Below are positions 11,724-24,000 of a stretch of 64,000 nt of DNA, one piece after another; the stretch's first letter is position 1; each line of letters starts with the position of its first letter. The notes under the pieces were generated by a model. It was not told the DNA's origin and made no database searches. It worked only from the letters and a program-made list of their open reading frames with translations. This stretch comes from Apium graveolens. Taxonomy: Eukaryota; Streptophyta; Magnoliopsida; Apiales; Apiaceae. Location: NCBI RefSeq assembly GCF_009905375.1, contig NC_133650.1, positions 170,580,518 to 170,644,517 of the forward strand, read 5' to 3'. The translations under genes were made by a program, and so were the position numbers.

Positions 11724-14700
11724 ATGCCACCTAAGAAGAATCTTCAACCAAACTCTTCTAATAACGGATTCACTAGGAATCCTATCATGAGTGAATTGAT
11801 AGATCTGTTGCGTCAGCAGTCCACTCAGATGGCCCAATAGCAGCAGCAATTCCATCAGGAACAACAGTTTCAGCAACAATAACAACAACATCAGCTCATA
11901 CAACAAAAGCATCAGCAAATCCAACAGTAGCAGCTGTAAATCCAATAGCAACACCAGTTGAGAAGGTCAACCCAAGATGTTAGTTTTAAATCCTTTCAGG
12001 ATGTGAAACCCCCAGAGTTCAAGGGTGAAGTAGATCTTGTTGCTGCCAGGATCTGGTTGAAAGAGATGGAAAAGGCTTTTGCTCTCACCAAGGTGAGTGA
12101 TGATTTAAAGACGGACTATGCTAGTTAATTCCTGAAGAATGATTCAAATTATTGGTGGGAGTCTACGCGAGCCTCGGAAAGAGAAGGTCCTATTTCCTGG
12201 ACCCGATTCATAGAGTTGTTTTTGGAAAAATATTTTTCAAACTGTCTCCAGAACTAGATGGAGATGGAATTTTTAGAATTGAAGCAAAGAGATAGGAGTG
12301 TTACGGAGTATGAAGCCAAGTTCACAAAGTTGGCTCGAATAGTACCAGAGTATGTAAGCTCAGAAGCCCAGAGAGCGAAGCGGTTTCAACAGGGATTGAA
12401 GCCGGAAATTAGGAGTGGAGTTGTAGCTTTAAAACTCAAGACATATACTTTGGTAGTTCAGGCTTCCTTAGTGATAGAAAGTGACCAGAAGTTGGCTGCT
12501 AAAGAATGAGGTGAAAAGAAGAGGAAGTTTGAAAGTGGGCCTGATAAGTCAGAAAATGGGGAAGCGAGTCAGAAGTTTCAGCGACGGTTCGAAAAGAATA
12601 GAGACAGGAAATTCAGAAGGCAGAATTTCCCACAAGCTAGGCCCTGTACCACATCAGTCAGTTCAACTCCGATGAAGTCAAGCAAACCAGTGATAGATTG
12701 TAAGACATGTGGAAAGAGGCACAGTGGCCAGTGCAAGGAGAATGTTAATTATTCCAAATGCGGTCAGAAGGGTCATTATTCTATGAAGTGCAAGTTCGAG
12801 AACCAATGAGTTACCTGTTTCAGCTGCGGTAAAGTAGGACATATTGCTAAGAATTGCAAATCAGCTACCCAAGGCAGTGTAGGTGGAAGTGCATCTCAAG
12901 GGCCAACAACAAGTACCGCTAGAGCCAGAACTTTCAAAATGACCAAGAAATCCACGGCTCAGGATTCCGACGTAGTTTCAGGTACGCTTTCTCTTAATTC
13001 CATGCCTATTAACGTTTTATTTGACTTGGGAGCATCTAAATATTTCATATCCCTGAACTGTGTGAATAAAATGCAATTAATGTTGGAAGACTTAGATGAA
13101 CCCTTGACCATAAAAGTGGCCAATCAAGATAAGGTACCTGTAAGCCAATTTTGCCCTAACTTTTCAATAGAGATTTTAGGTCACTCTTTTCCAGCCGACC
13201 TAATACCTTTTAAGTTAGGAGAATTAGTTATCATTCTAGGCATGTATTGGTTGTCTCTATATAAGGCAAGTACTGACTTCAAGAAGAAAAGAATTGTCAT
13301 ATATACCAAGGGTAATGCAAGAATAAGTTATCAACGACATAAGAAGGACAAGAAGTTTCTCTTAGTATTGCAGGCAAAGAAATTTTTAAGACAAGGATGT
13401 GAGGCGTATTTAGCACATGTGGTGGATACCACGAAAGAGGCACCTACTCTGGATGATATTCCAATAGTAAGGGAATATCCCGACGTCTTTCCGGAAGAAT
13501 TTCCAGGATTACCACCTGATCGAGAAATAGAGTTCTCCATTGATTTGATACTAGGGGCAGAGCCAGTTTCCAAAGCTCCATATCGAATGGCTCCAGTGGA
13601 AATGAAGGAATTGGCCAAGCAACTTCAAGAACTTCTAGACAAAGGAGTCATCCAACCAAGTATTTCTTCGTGGGGTGCTCCAGTGTTATTTGTGAAGAAG
13701 AAAGATGTAAGTATGAGGCTATGTATTAATTATAGGGAACTGAACAAATTGACAATCAAGAATAAGTATCCCTTACCCAGAATCGATGATTTATTTGACC
13801 AGCTTAAATGAGCATGTTATTTTTCAAAGATCGACTTGAGATCTTGCTACCACCAACTGAAGATCAAGCCTGAAGATATACCCAAAACTGCATTCCGAAC
13901 AAGGTATGGTCATTATGAGTTCTTAGTGATGTCATTTGGATTGACCAATGCACCAGTGGCTTTTATGGATTTAATGAACCAGGTGTATAAGGAGTACTTG
14001 GAAAAGTTTGTTATTGTATTTATTGATGACATCCTCATCTATTCAAAGACTCAAGAAGATCACGCAACACACCTAAGGATTTCCCTCCAAAGGTTGAGAG
14101 AAAAATAACTGTACGCGAAGTTTTCCAAGTGTGAGTTTTGGTTAACAGAAGTTCAGTTCTTAGGACATGTGGTGAGTAAGGACGGTATCAAGGTAGACCC
14201 TGTAAAGATTTAAGCCGTATCCAAATGGGAACAACCGAAGACTCTGATAAAAGTAAGAAGTTTCCTAGGGTTGGCAGGATATTATTGAAGATTTGTAAAG
14301 GATTTTTCTAAGATCGCAGCTCCGTTAACCAAGCTAACCAGGAAGAACGAGAAATTCATTTGGATGGAAAAATGTGAGGAAAGCTTTCAAGAGTTAAAGA
14401 AATGATTGGTGACGGCTCTAGTATTAACATTAACAGATGAGACGAGGAACTTTGTGATATATAGCGACGCTTCTTTGAAGGGTTTAGGATGTGTACTAAT
14501 GTAACACGTTAAAGTCATTCCCTATGCATCCAGGCAACTAAAACCTCATGAGCAGAAGTATCCAATTCATGATCTCAAGTTGGCAGTAATAGTTTTTGCA
14601 TTGAAACTGTGGAGACATTATCTGTATGGAGGAAAGTGTGATATTTACACGGATCATAAGATCTTGAAGTGTATATTCACTCATAAGGACTTGAATATGA

Positions 14701-16274
14701 GAAAAAGTGATGGTTGGAATTAATTAAAGACTATGATTATTCCATTAACTATCACCCATGCAAGGCCAATGTGGTGGTTGATGCCATGAGAAGAAAAGAA
14801 AGGCTGAATATGGTTCAGATTGCATAAGATTTAGCACGAGACTTGGAAAAGATGGAAATTGAAGTTCAAGTACCAAAGAAGGATAAGGAGCAATTATATG
14901 AGATTATGTTTTAACCAGCATTGATGGATAAGATTAAAAGGTGCCAAGAAGAAGTTATGGAATTGGATAATCTGACAGGAGAAGAACTTTCTACCCAAAA
15001 GGATGGCCAACGTATATTTAGGTTTTCCTCCGGAATTTGGATTCCTAATGTGACAACTAAAGAATGAAGTTTTACGTGAAGCGCACAACTCTCGATATTC
15101 TATTCACCCTGGGAGCACTAAAATGTATCAAGATTTGAAGAAGAACTTCTGGTGGCCAGGAATGAAGAAGAAAATTACAAATTGGGTTAGTAAATGTCAT
15201 GTGTGCCAGAATTTTAAAGCAGAACACCAAAGGCCGGGTGGATTGTTCCAACCCTTAGAGATTCCCCTATAGAAATGGTAAGAGATTGCAATGGATTTCA
15301 CAGTAGGATTGCTAAAGACTAGATCCAATCACGATGCTATAGGGGTAATTATCGACAGATTGAAAAAGTCAGTACATTTCCTCCCAATCAATGAAAGGTA
15401 TTCTTTGGATAAGTTAGTTAAGTTGTACTTGGATGAAATCATAACCAATCATAGAGTCCTTGTTTCTATTGTATCAGATCGAGACCCGAGATTCAGTTCA
15501 AGGTTTTAGACCAAGTTTCAAGAATGTCTAGGAACCAAACTAAATATGAGTACCACCTATCATCCCCAAACGGACGGTCAGAGTGAGAGAACAATCCAGA
15601 TAATAGAAGATATGGTAAGAGTTTGTGCTTTGGATTTCAAGGGAAAATGGGATGACCACTTTCCTTGAATTGAATTCTCGTACAAAAATAGTTATCATGC
15701 CAGCATTGGAATTCCACCTTATGAAGGCTTGTATGGACGCAAATGTAGATCACCATTATATTGGGATGCAGTGATATTGATTCGGAAAAGGTTAGAAGTA
15801 GCCCATGATAGGCAGAGAAAGAACGTTGATTTACATCGGAAGGATATGAATTTGAAGTAGGAGCGTTGGTATTATTGAAAGTGTCACCTTGAAAAGGATT
15901 GGTTCAATTTGGTCAGAAGGGTAAGCTCAGCCCATGGTACATAGGACCATTTAGTTTTGAAGAAAATAGGAAAAGTTGCTTATGAGATAGCGTTGCCACC
16001 GCAGTTGTAGCATATTCATAATGTGTTCCATGTATCCATGTTGAAGCAATATATTCCTGATTCGAATCAAGTTATAGAGTATGAACTAATCGAGCTTCAG
16101 CCAGATTTGTCCTATTTGGAAAAACCAATCCAGATTTTAGATCGTAAAGAGTGAGTCCTTACAAATAAATCAATCCCCATAATAAAAGTACTTTGGAGAA
16201 ATCCTCGAGTAGAAGAGTCTACTTGGGAGCTAGAGTCAGACATGCTTGATAAATATCCTCATATGTTTATTTAG
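11724..16274 (+). pseudogene. Gag-pol of gypsy element A, heavily mutated
   Basis: ATG 11724 opens a gag with an N-terminal Gln-rich region in which five glutamine codons have become stops (first at 11838). Gag core motifs are FKSFQDVKPPEFKG, SNYWWES and KRFQQGLKP. Three zinc modules follow (CKTCGKRHSGQC; NYSKCGQKGHYSMKC, first Cys lost; [14 protein letters not shown]). The protease active site reads [12 protein letters not shown], so the catalytic triad is D-L-G instead of D-S-G. Reverse transcriptase keeps [10 protein letters not shown] (about 14025). RNase H, an HHCC integrase zinc site, a DDE core (SDRDPRFSS) and a C-terminal EESTWELESDMLDKYPH chromodomain-like tail follow. A frame loss near 14705 and an internal integrase deletion near 15770 add to more than a dozen stops. 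It is dead. Confidence 0.88.
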
Positions 16275-16299
16275 GTCAGATTCTGAGGACATAATCTTT

Positions 16300-16313
16300 T
16301 TAAGGGGGAAGGA
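16300..16313 (+). other. Polypurine tract of element A
   Basis: TTAAGGGGGAAGGA directly before the LTR start. Element D has the near-identical TTAAGGGGGAGAGGA at the same place. Confidence 0.75.
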
Positions 16314-17181
16314 TATAACGGCTTGTATTTTTGTATTATTAAAAGTGTAATTGTTGAATATTTAAATAAATTAAATATATGTACTGGTTCTGTCAGCTGT
16401 GTGTTGCCTAATTATTAATTATGTGTGGTTTATTGATGTTCGAGGATTATTTGTAAAATTAATTATTGAGCTATATTGTTTTGTTTTCAATTTTAAAAGT
16501 TTTTTTAGTGAAGATTTATTTTCTTAAATATTTGGATTGTCTCTAAAATTATTTCTATGATCTTATAATTTCAATAATTATTTTTGGGATTTTATTAAAT
16601 TTAGAAATCAATATTTCATTAATTATTTAGCCCTGAATGATTTTCTGATTTCATTTATGTCTAAATTCAGTATTTAATTCTAGAATGCTTAAAAAATTAC
16701 GAATTTTATTAAGTTTTTAATATTTAGAGAGTTTTAAAAATATTTCCGAAATTTTTCGGATTAAACTCACCCGCACGTTGTTCGCTAAATCGTAAAACGA
16801 TGATCCAATGAGCGATCCAAAAATGTTTTAAAATTTACAAAATTTATATTCTATTAGTTTCGAGAAATTTAGAGAATTTTAAAATTATTTTGGTATTATT
16901 TCGATGAATTCTTTCACACAATATGAGTCGTTAATTCACAAAGCGGTGTCAGAAATGGGGCTTTCAGTCACAAAAAGGTATACGTGTCCCGTATTTTGGG
17001 ACGTGTGGCAGTTGAATTAGGCTGTTTGAGCTACGTGTTGGCTACAGCTTATTTATAATTTTTTTTATTAAAATCAAAGCATCAATCTCTCTTCACTCCC
17101 GCCTCTCTCAATCTCTACCTCACTCTCTCTCTATTTCCTCTCTCAGAAATCTCTCTATGTTTCTCCTCTTCTCGGTTCCTC
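16314..17181 (+). repeat. 3' LTR of element A, truncated by insertion of B
   Basis: It starts TATAACGGC, where TGTAACGGC-like is expected (compare TGTTACGACC in D). It is AT-rich, with TTATTTATAATTT near 17045 as a possible TATA region, then a CT-rich run (CTCTCAATCTCTACC and similar) typical of an LTR transcript start. It stops at CTCGGTTCCTC, immediately before the TGTGACAACC start of B's 5' LTR. The five bases TCCTC (17177-17181) should be one copy of B's target duplication. Confidence 0.75.
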
Positions 17182-18235
17182 TGTGACAACCAGTAAATAT
17201 TTGAACTATTTTATAAGTGCGATGTAGATATTCATAAATATTATGTGATATAATGGTAATTATGTGGACTCGTTATATATTGTGTATAATTTTGTTAGAT
17301 GGCATTGCGAATGTTGTTGGAATATTTTTAAGCGTATAGCTTTCGTACGAAAGTAAGATTTTCGTTATGCGATTAAATAAGTAGTGCAATTTGATATTAT
17401 TCGAATAGTTGCGGCTACGCGATGAAGTAATAATTGGGATTCTCGCGATTTAGTGATATTTGAATAAGTTGCGATTAGGCAATAAATTATATTCTAATAT
17501 TGTGGAGTAGAGTCAATTTATTTGTAATTGCTTGTGTGATTTTTATTGTGTTAACTATATTTTACATGACTTATTTATTAGAGTGATAATATTAGAAAAT
17601 TCTTTTAATATAAAAATTTTGTTCGAAATTTTTGAAATTAATTTTATTAAACTTCTAAAATCTCATAGTATTTATGGTATTAATTTGGTGATTTATGGAT
17701 TTGTATTTTAATTATTAAAAATCAATCTTTTTAATTATACTTTTAATAGTTATTGAATTACAAGTGTGCCCTTGCATACAAATTCCACCCAAATAGAGAT
17801 CAAGGGTAAGACCGTCCTTTCACCCTCCACTAACTCCATTTGACCAAACAAATGACCAATAAAACCTTTCATGCAAGAGCTTGCTATTAGTGGATGAAGG
17901 ATAAAATACTAAACTCAAACTCCACTAACATTTGGTGAGACAAATACTAAGTAAAACACTCATCTCACATCATTTCTTTTCCACCAACACATCACTCCAC
18001 TCTCTCTTCTTCCTACCCCCTCTCGGCCGCACCTAAACCCTCCCCATCCCTCTCATTTTTCTTCCTCATTTCTTCATTTTCTTAACACCTTTGAACTTGT
18101 AAAGATCCCGGGATTGTTATTATTTTGGTTGGGTTTTTAATCGTATTATTATAATCTTTTAGACTTATAAGTTTGTAATATAATTATGGTTCGGATTTAT
18201 TTAGTGTGTGTGTGTGTTTGGTTTGGGGTGTGACA
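17182..18235 (+). repeat. 5' LTR of gypsy element B
   Basis: About 1,054 bp, starting TGTGACAACCAGTA and ending GGGGTGTGACA, with the primer-binding site four bases later. A CT-rich segment (17970-18075) resembles a 5' untranslated region. It is only about a quarter of the length of the C, D and E LTRs, and I find no histone-like frame in it. The ends (TGT-AC-ACC-GTA; GGGTGTGACA) are related to those of D. Confidence 0.85.
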
Positions 18236-18239
18236 TAGT

Positions 18240-18251
18240 TGGTATCAGAGC
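18240..18251 (+). other. Primer-binding site of element B
   Basis: TGGTATCAGAGC, complementary to initiator tRNA-Met, four bases after the LTR end. Confidence 0.9.
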
Positions 18252-18387
18252 CTAGGTTTAGAGTCCCTGGACAACCCAATTAGGACTATAGGGAGTATGA
18301 GTATATATTATAATATCGGGAATACTAATGCGCGATATTCGCGTAAACCATATCTAATCTTTGTATATATACATATATATTACGTTA

Positions 18388-18762
18388 CAACAACGTGCGC
18401 ACGCATCCTCTTCGATTCCGCAGAGTGACACAATTCCTCTCTCCGTCTAAGCTGACTTAAGGCTGCATCATGACACTCTTCAAGGGAAGTATGTCAGGCT
18501 GATGGAACGTCTTGAGGAGCTCTATGCAAGTAAGCAAGTGATGGATAACGGACCTAAGGCGAAAACCATTTCAAGGCTTGAGTCACTGATCCAAGTGGCC
18601 ACATCAAGATTGGAGGAAATGCCCGTGCATCGTGACCGGACCAGTCAGATTACTGTGCAGATGATAGTGGATGAGCTTGGGAGCGTGGTCAAGATGCTAC
18701 GTGCAGACACTACCCCCGACACCGCAAGGACCCGTGAGGAGGAGTCCGAGGAGGAGGCTTAG
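18388..18762 (+). pseudogene. Leader ORF of element B, homologous to that of D
   Basis: An open frame of about 125 codons with one stop at 18448 (TAA). It precedes gag and is not part of it. Reading from QQRAHASSSIPQSDTIPLSV, it aligns along its length with the leader ORF of D. The best-conserved part is LEEMPVHRDRTSQ (D: LEEMPAHRDRTSQ), followed by QMIVDELGSVVKML. The predicted product is mainly helical with an acidic tail and no known domain. The position equivalent to D's acceptor AG reads AA here. The first uninterrupted piece starts at ATG 18505 or the CTG just before it. Conservation between two distinct families argues for a real accessory protein. Confidence 0.6.
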
Positions 18763-19086
18763 GATGAGTTTTAGGGATTTGACCTTTAGTTGCTTGTATT
18801 AGGCTGCTCCTTGTATTTACCATGTTATTTGTTTTCATTTCTAGACTTCCGTACTGTTTTAATTCGGATCTGTATTCGTATTTGTACCTTGTGATTCGTA
18901 CCTTTCGACTTAAACCATGTTAAATTCATCTATGCATTTTCCTTAATTCCTATATCTGTTCTTTTAAATTCTTGCTCATAACTATGCATCACCTTTATTG
19001 TTATATTGAAAACTGTATACCCTGTTGAATACAAATAATACCCTAGTTTTTGCATCACTCAAGCTGTATAACTCTTATTTAAGAAA
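18763..19086 (+). other. T-rich spacer before gag of B, ends in acceptor-like site
   Basis: No coding signal. It is T-rich and ends ACTCTTATTTAAG followed by AAA and the gag ATG. The equivalent spacer in D ends ACTCTTATTTCAG. It resembles the 3' part of an intron. Confidence 0.45.
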
Positions 19087-20620
19087 ATGGAACCTAGATG
19101 AGCCCGAGGAAAACCTAGAAATAACCAAGAAAATGAAGGAGAAAACCAAAACCCCGATATAGAACAACTTATGGAATTGGTACGTCAACAAACTACTACT
19201 ATAGCCCAACAACAACAACTTATTCAACAAATGCATCCACCTCAACCACCCCCAATAAACGTCACTACTTTCAAAATATTCCAATCTGTAAAACCCCCAG
19301 AATTTAGAGGAACTCAAGACCCAGTAGAAGCTCATGCTTGGCTTAAGGAATTGGAGAAGGCCTTTGCCTTAACAAATGTTGGAGATAATCAGAAGGTGGA
19401 GTATGCCACTTATTTTCTTAAAGGCGAATCAAATTATTGGTGGGAGTCGGCAAAAGCTTTAGAAGCTGTTGAAGTTATTACTTGGGATAGGTTTAAGAGA
19501 ATGTTCTTGGATAAGTATTTTCCTCACTATATGTAAACACAAATGGAGATGAAATTCTTTGAGTTGAAGCAAGACAATATGACAGTGGGATAATATGAGA
19601 AGAAGTTTACAGAACTTTCTAGGTTTATGGGAGAGTATGTTGATTCTGAAGAGAAAAGGGCAAAAAGGTTCCAACAGGGATTGAAGCCTTGGTTAAGGAG
19701 TCGCGTGACATCTTTTGAGTTGACTACTTATGCTGAAGTGGTTCAGAAGGTAATGGTAATCGAAGGCGAGAGTGAGCAAAATCAAAAGGAGAAAGGCAAT
19801 AAGAAAAGGAGATTTGAATCGGGAGAAGAAGGCTCAAGTTACAAGAGTCAGAATCAGAGAACTAATCAAAGGTTTAAACCTCAAAGTGGACCTGAGAACT
19901 TCAAGAAGAGAGAATTTGGGAATAAATCACAAAAAACAGGATCTCAATCAACTAATGGACAGAAACCCCTGCAAGGACCAGTTCCGGAATGTAAGATTTG
20001 TAATAGGCGACATATGGGAATCTGTAATAAGGCGAATGTAGTTTATTTCAAGTGTCATACGAAGGGCCATTATGCTCATGAATGTAATAATCAGAAGGCC
20101 AACATCACATTTTACAAGTGTAGGAAAGCAGGACATGTGTCACGAGAATGCAAAGGAGTGAGTAATAATCAATTGTTGCGAATGACCACGGTACCCTACC
20201 CTGTGAATCAAGCAACTCATATGCTAGCCTCATCATTCCCCATGTCTTTCAATCAACCTCAAATAGCATCATCTTCAAATCATCCAACTCAAGCCAGAAC
20301 AATCAACATGAAAGTGAAGGATGCAATTCAAAGTTACGATGTGGTGTTAGGTATGCTTTCTGTGAATGCTGCTAGTGCTAAAGTACTGATTGATTCAGGA
20401 GCCACCAGATCATTTATTTCGAAGTCTTTTGTTGATAAGTTGAATTACAAAACCCAATTGATGCATGAGCCCTTATCCATTATCTTAGCTAATCAAGATA
20501 GAGTATCTGTAAATTATATATGCCCTCATTGTGCAATAGAGATAGTTGGACACGTTTTTCCTGCGAACCTTACTCCTTTCCAATTAGGCGAATTTGACGT
20601 GATCTTAGGGATGGATTGGC
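19087..20620 (+). pseudogene. Gag and protease of element B, cut by element D
   Basis: ATG 19087 begins MEPR and meets TGA at 19099; further stops are at 19534 (TAA for Gln) and 19591 (TAA for Glu), all in one frame. Gag motifs are VKPPEFRGTQDPVEAHAWLK, NYWWESAKALEA and [10 protein letters not shown]. The zinc region has CKICNRRHMGIC, then YFKCHTKGHYAHEC and FYKCRKAGHVSREC, whose first Cys has been replaced. The protease [16 protein letters not shown] is intact. The frame ends at LGMDWL (20620), where D's LTR begins. Coding resumes at 61669 with TQIDCKNK, the expected next part of the polyprotein. Confidence 0.88.
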
Positions 20621-21081
20621 TAATATTATTGTGGTTTAGGTATAATATTAAAGCCGAAAGTAAATATGATTCAATGATTGCACGTTTGTGTTAGTGAGAA
20701 TTTCTGCATTATAAAATTTTTATGTGTAGTATATGATTTTTTTTTCAAAGCAAAAGTTTATTTATTTCCTTTATTTTGATTTGTAAGGAATATTCTAAGC
20801 CTTGGAGAAATTTCTTTTGAAAGATATTTTGTTCATAAATTTTGAAAGTGATTTTATAAAATCTCTAAAAATCTAAATTATTTTATGGTAAAAATTTTAT
20901 AATTTTTGAACTTTTATTTTATTATATAAAAATAAATCTTCAAAAATTAGTTGCTTATTAATTATCAAATTACATGGTTACCCTTGCATGCAAATTCTCT
21001 TCTATTCAACTTAAAGGGATAAAAAGACAATTCCAACCCCCACTAACTCTTATTTTACTAGCCAAATTACTTCTTTGTCCT
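20621..21081 (+). repeat. 5' LTR of element D, first segment (22 terminal bases missing)
   Basis: It is nearly identical to 57657-58117 in D's 3' LTR. The first 22 bases of the LTR (present at 57635-57656) are absent, and B's protease sequence is joined directly at TAATATTA. The segment stops at TTGTCCT, where element C begins, and the LTR resumes at 48640. Confidence 0.88.
21077..21081. other. Target-site duplication of element C, left copy
   Basis: GTCCT, repeated at 48640-48644 right after C's 3' LTR. Joining the flanks with one copy regenerates the D LTR sequence seen uninterrupted at 58112-58122. Confidence 0.93.
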
Positions 21082-24000
21082 TGTAATAACCCCAAAATTT
21101 TGAACTCTTTGTAACCCTTATGAATAGTGTTTTTGCTGATATTGCTGAATAAGAAAACTGTTCATGCCACACTATGTAGGGGTTCTGTTATGGATATTCT
21201 GAGATTTTATTGGTACTCTATAGGGTATATTAGTGTATGTAAAGATCGTCAGAATCCAATTCCGAACACTTTGATTTTTCCCAGAAATCCACTAAATACG
21301 GAAAGAATTGAGTATAAGGTAACAGGATAAAAATGATTTAAATTAAAGGATTATAAGAGAGGATCATAAAAGGAATATAATATATTGAGAAAGGTTAAGG
21401 GAACCTAAGTAATAAGATCCCGGGTATGATCCCTCAAACGATAAACGAAAACGAAAGTTAAGCGAACCGTATAACAGATCAGCGGTCATTAGGCAAACAA
21501 TTAGGAAGTTAATCAAGGAGGTTAGGGATGATGAGGTCATCCAACCAATAAGGAGAGGACAAGTAAGAGATGATGACACAATAAGGTGATGTAAGCATGA
21601 CATAGGGATGGAGGAGATGTGGTTGGTTTATAACCACATAAAGATAAGGTTAATAAGGTAATTAACCAAAACAAAAACAAAACTACACCCACCAAGCCAA
21701 AACAAATCATTTCATCAAAACAAAAATTGTATTTCTCTTCACCAAGAACATTTGCTCTCGACTTTTTCCATTTTCAAAGAGAAGATTTTTCAAAATCCAA
21801 GTTCCAAGCTTCCTAAATTGGTAAGATAATTCTCTAGTACTCCTTATGCATAGTTATGGCTATCTTATGAGTTTAAGCCTCCAATTCATTCTTAATCTTC
21901 TCCAAGAAATCAATGAAGAAGATAATGAATAGTGATTTCAAGGTTTTTAACTTGATTTTTCTTGTTTTTCCTTTAAGATCCAAGCATCCCTAAGACATCT
22001 CAAGGCTTCTTAAGGCTTCCTAGCTACTCACATCACTTCAAGGAAGGTATATCATCTCCAAACCCTAGATTTACTTTGTATATTAGGATGATTTTGGTTT
22101 TTATGGTAATAGAGTAGCTTAATGCTTGTTGGTTTAGCGTTTGGGTTGGAATGGTGTTGAATTGAATGTTGAAATCTTATGGTTTGGTTAAAGGACTTAA
22201 GTATAGTTTAAATTCAAGTTTAAGAATAAGTATAATTGTTAATATTGAGTTGATTGGGGCTGTTATGATGTATTGTGGATGGATGTTGGTTGTATAGATG
22301 GATTGGGATTGATTGGTGGTTGTATTGGAATGGTATAAAATTGGGAAATCGCGTAAACATAGTCGTCGTAATGTCCGATTTACTTTAGACTGCTTTTGTT
22401 CATAATATTAGGACCCGAGAACTCCGTGCTAGGTTTTGACCATTTCCATGTTTAGATAGTTCATGTTACGAGCTTCGTTTTGATATGTGGTTCGTTTGAT
22501 TCCGATGTACGGTTTAGGAGAAACGGCCGTTTTAAGTAACGATGTTTCGCGAACGAAACATTACCCCTCGCCTTACTTTGAAACATAGGTTAAAGACCTA
22601 AAAAGGGTTAATTAGTGTATGAAACAATTATGTTAAGTGTGTTAGGCAGTTAGTAAGACACTCGCGAAAGAATCGCCTTAAAACTCGTAATGGTTAATTT
22701 ATTAAAAATGGTGGAGCCGAGGGTACTCGAGTGACTTAAGAGAATCAGTAAGCGCAAAGCCAGCGTTAGAGTCTAATTTGGTTAAAGTATAGATTTACAA
22801 GTGACTTTGGTTTAATTCCAACTCACATGTTGTTTATAGGTTACCAGACTCGTCCCGAGCCATTTGTAACCCCCAGTCGCTCAGGCAAGTTTTCTACCCG
22901 TATAACTGTTGTTGTGATGTATATGTGTATATGCATGATCTTGCGATAAATGCATATTTGTTATTAGCAAATTCTTGCGATATATTGTAGCATGTGATAT
23001 GGTATATATGCATGCCTGTTTCATATTCTTGATTTATATATCTGTTGGTTCAATGCTTATAGTTGCATAATACCTATGCTAGAGATAAGCGATATTTGAG
23101 TATACCCTTAGTATAGGGGATAAAAAGGTGAACTTTTTCTAAAACCGGGAGGCGAGGCTCCCGAGTATAATATATATATATATATATTTATATATATCTG
23201 GATATAGTTTTCAAAACTATTGATCGAATAAGGTTTATTCGATAACTTTATATTAATTAATGAATATTATTTGAATATTCATTCGAGGACTTATGACTCT
23301 GTTTATTATATTTAATGATTATTAATTGGATATTCATTGGAGGATGTATGGCTCCGTTTATTTTATTTAATGAATATTATTTATAATATTCATTCGAGGT
23401 ATTATGATTCCGCTTATTATTTAATAATATTCTTTATTTTATTAAAGAATAATGTTTCGATAATCAAACTTATTTTCGATTATTCAAATAAGGATAGTAC
23501 TTTCATATAAGTATATCTTTGGTTATTTAATATCCATTTCAAGTATAAGTTTAAAACTTATACTTCAATTATTTTTATAAGGATTATCTTTATGAGAATA
23601 TTATTTAAATAATAATATTCAGATATTTTCTAATATATGGGGACTGATTTATTTTAATAAATCAGCAGTACTCCAAACATTCTTAAAATGTTTTCGAGTC
23701 TTCAAAATGATTTTTTTAGTTAGAGTGGACCCAAAAACTCATTTTTATATTTAAGATCTTCCTTTCAAAGGGGATTTAAATACTCGCTCAAAACCTGGGG
23801 GATCCAGCTCTGTGGAGCATTTTACATTCGCAACGTGGTTGCTGTTTTAAAGAAAACAAATGAATTGATTACTTACCCAACGTTCGGGAAGTAAGCCCAT
23901 CTAATTGAGTCGGCATAAGCGACAGGCCGGGGTATGGTCTATCAAAGTGTAAGTGGCTGGGTGGCAGTCCATCAATGCGTAAGAGGCCGGGTGGCGGTCC

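Larger units (their letters stand above)
10673..17181 (+). mobile_element. Gypsy element A (chromovirus), base layer of the nest
   Basis: It holds a leader with a decayed ORF, a gag-pol region in Tekay/Del-like order, a polypurine tract and the first 868 bp of its 3' LTR. The left end is interrupted by the SIRE element, so the 5' LTR lies outside the window. The right end stops where gypsy B's 5' LTR begins at 17182, so the rest of A's 3' LTR is expected beyond B, right of the window. Confidence 0.85.

Noticed and set aside
11709..11954. Leucine-rich minus-strand frame that could suggest a membrane peptide
   Set aside because: It is the antisense of the CAG/CAA glutamine tract in A's gag; reversed CAG reads CTG (Leu).
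20621..20700. Reading B's gag-protease as a fusion with a new C-terminus (WFRYNIKAESKYDS)
   Set aside because: The same sequence is found in D's 3' LTR at 57670-57730; it is LTR read through by chance.
21364..21603. Minus-strand frame MSCLHHLIVSSSLTC, repeated near 25901, 35549 and 45026
   Set aside because: It repeats because it lies in LTRs. It has no start context or splice evidence, and frame conservation here follows from recent LTR similarity.
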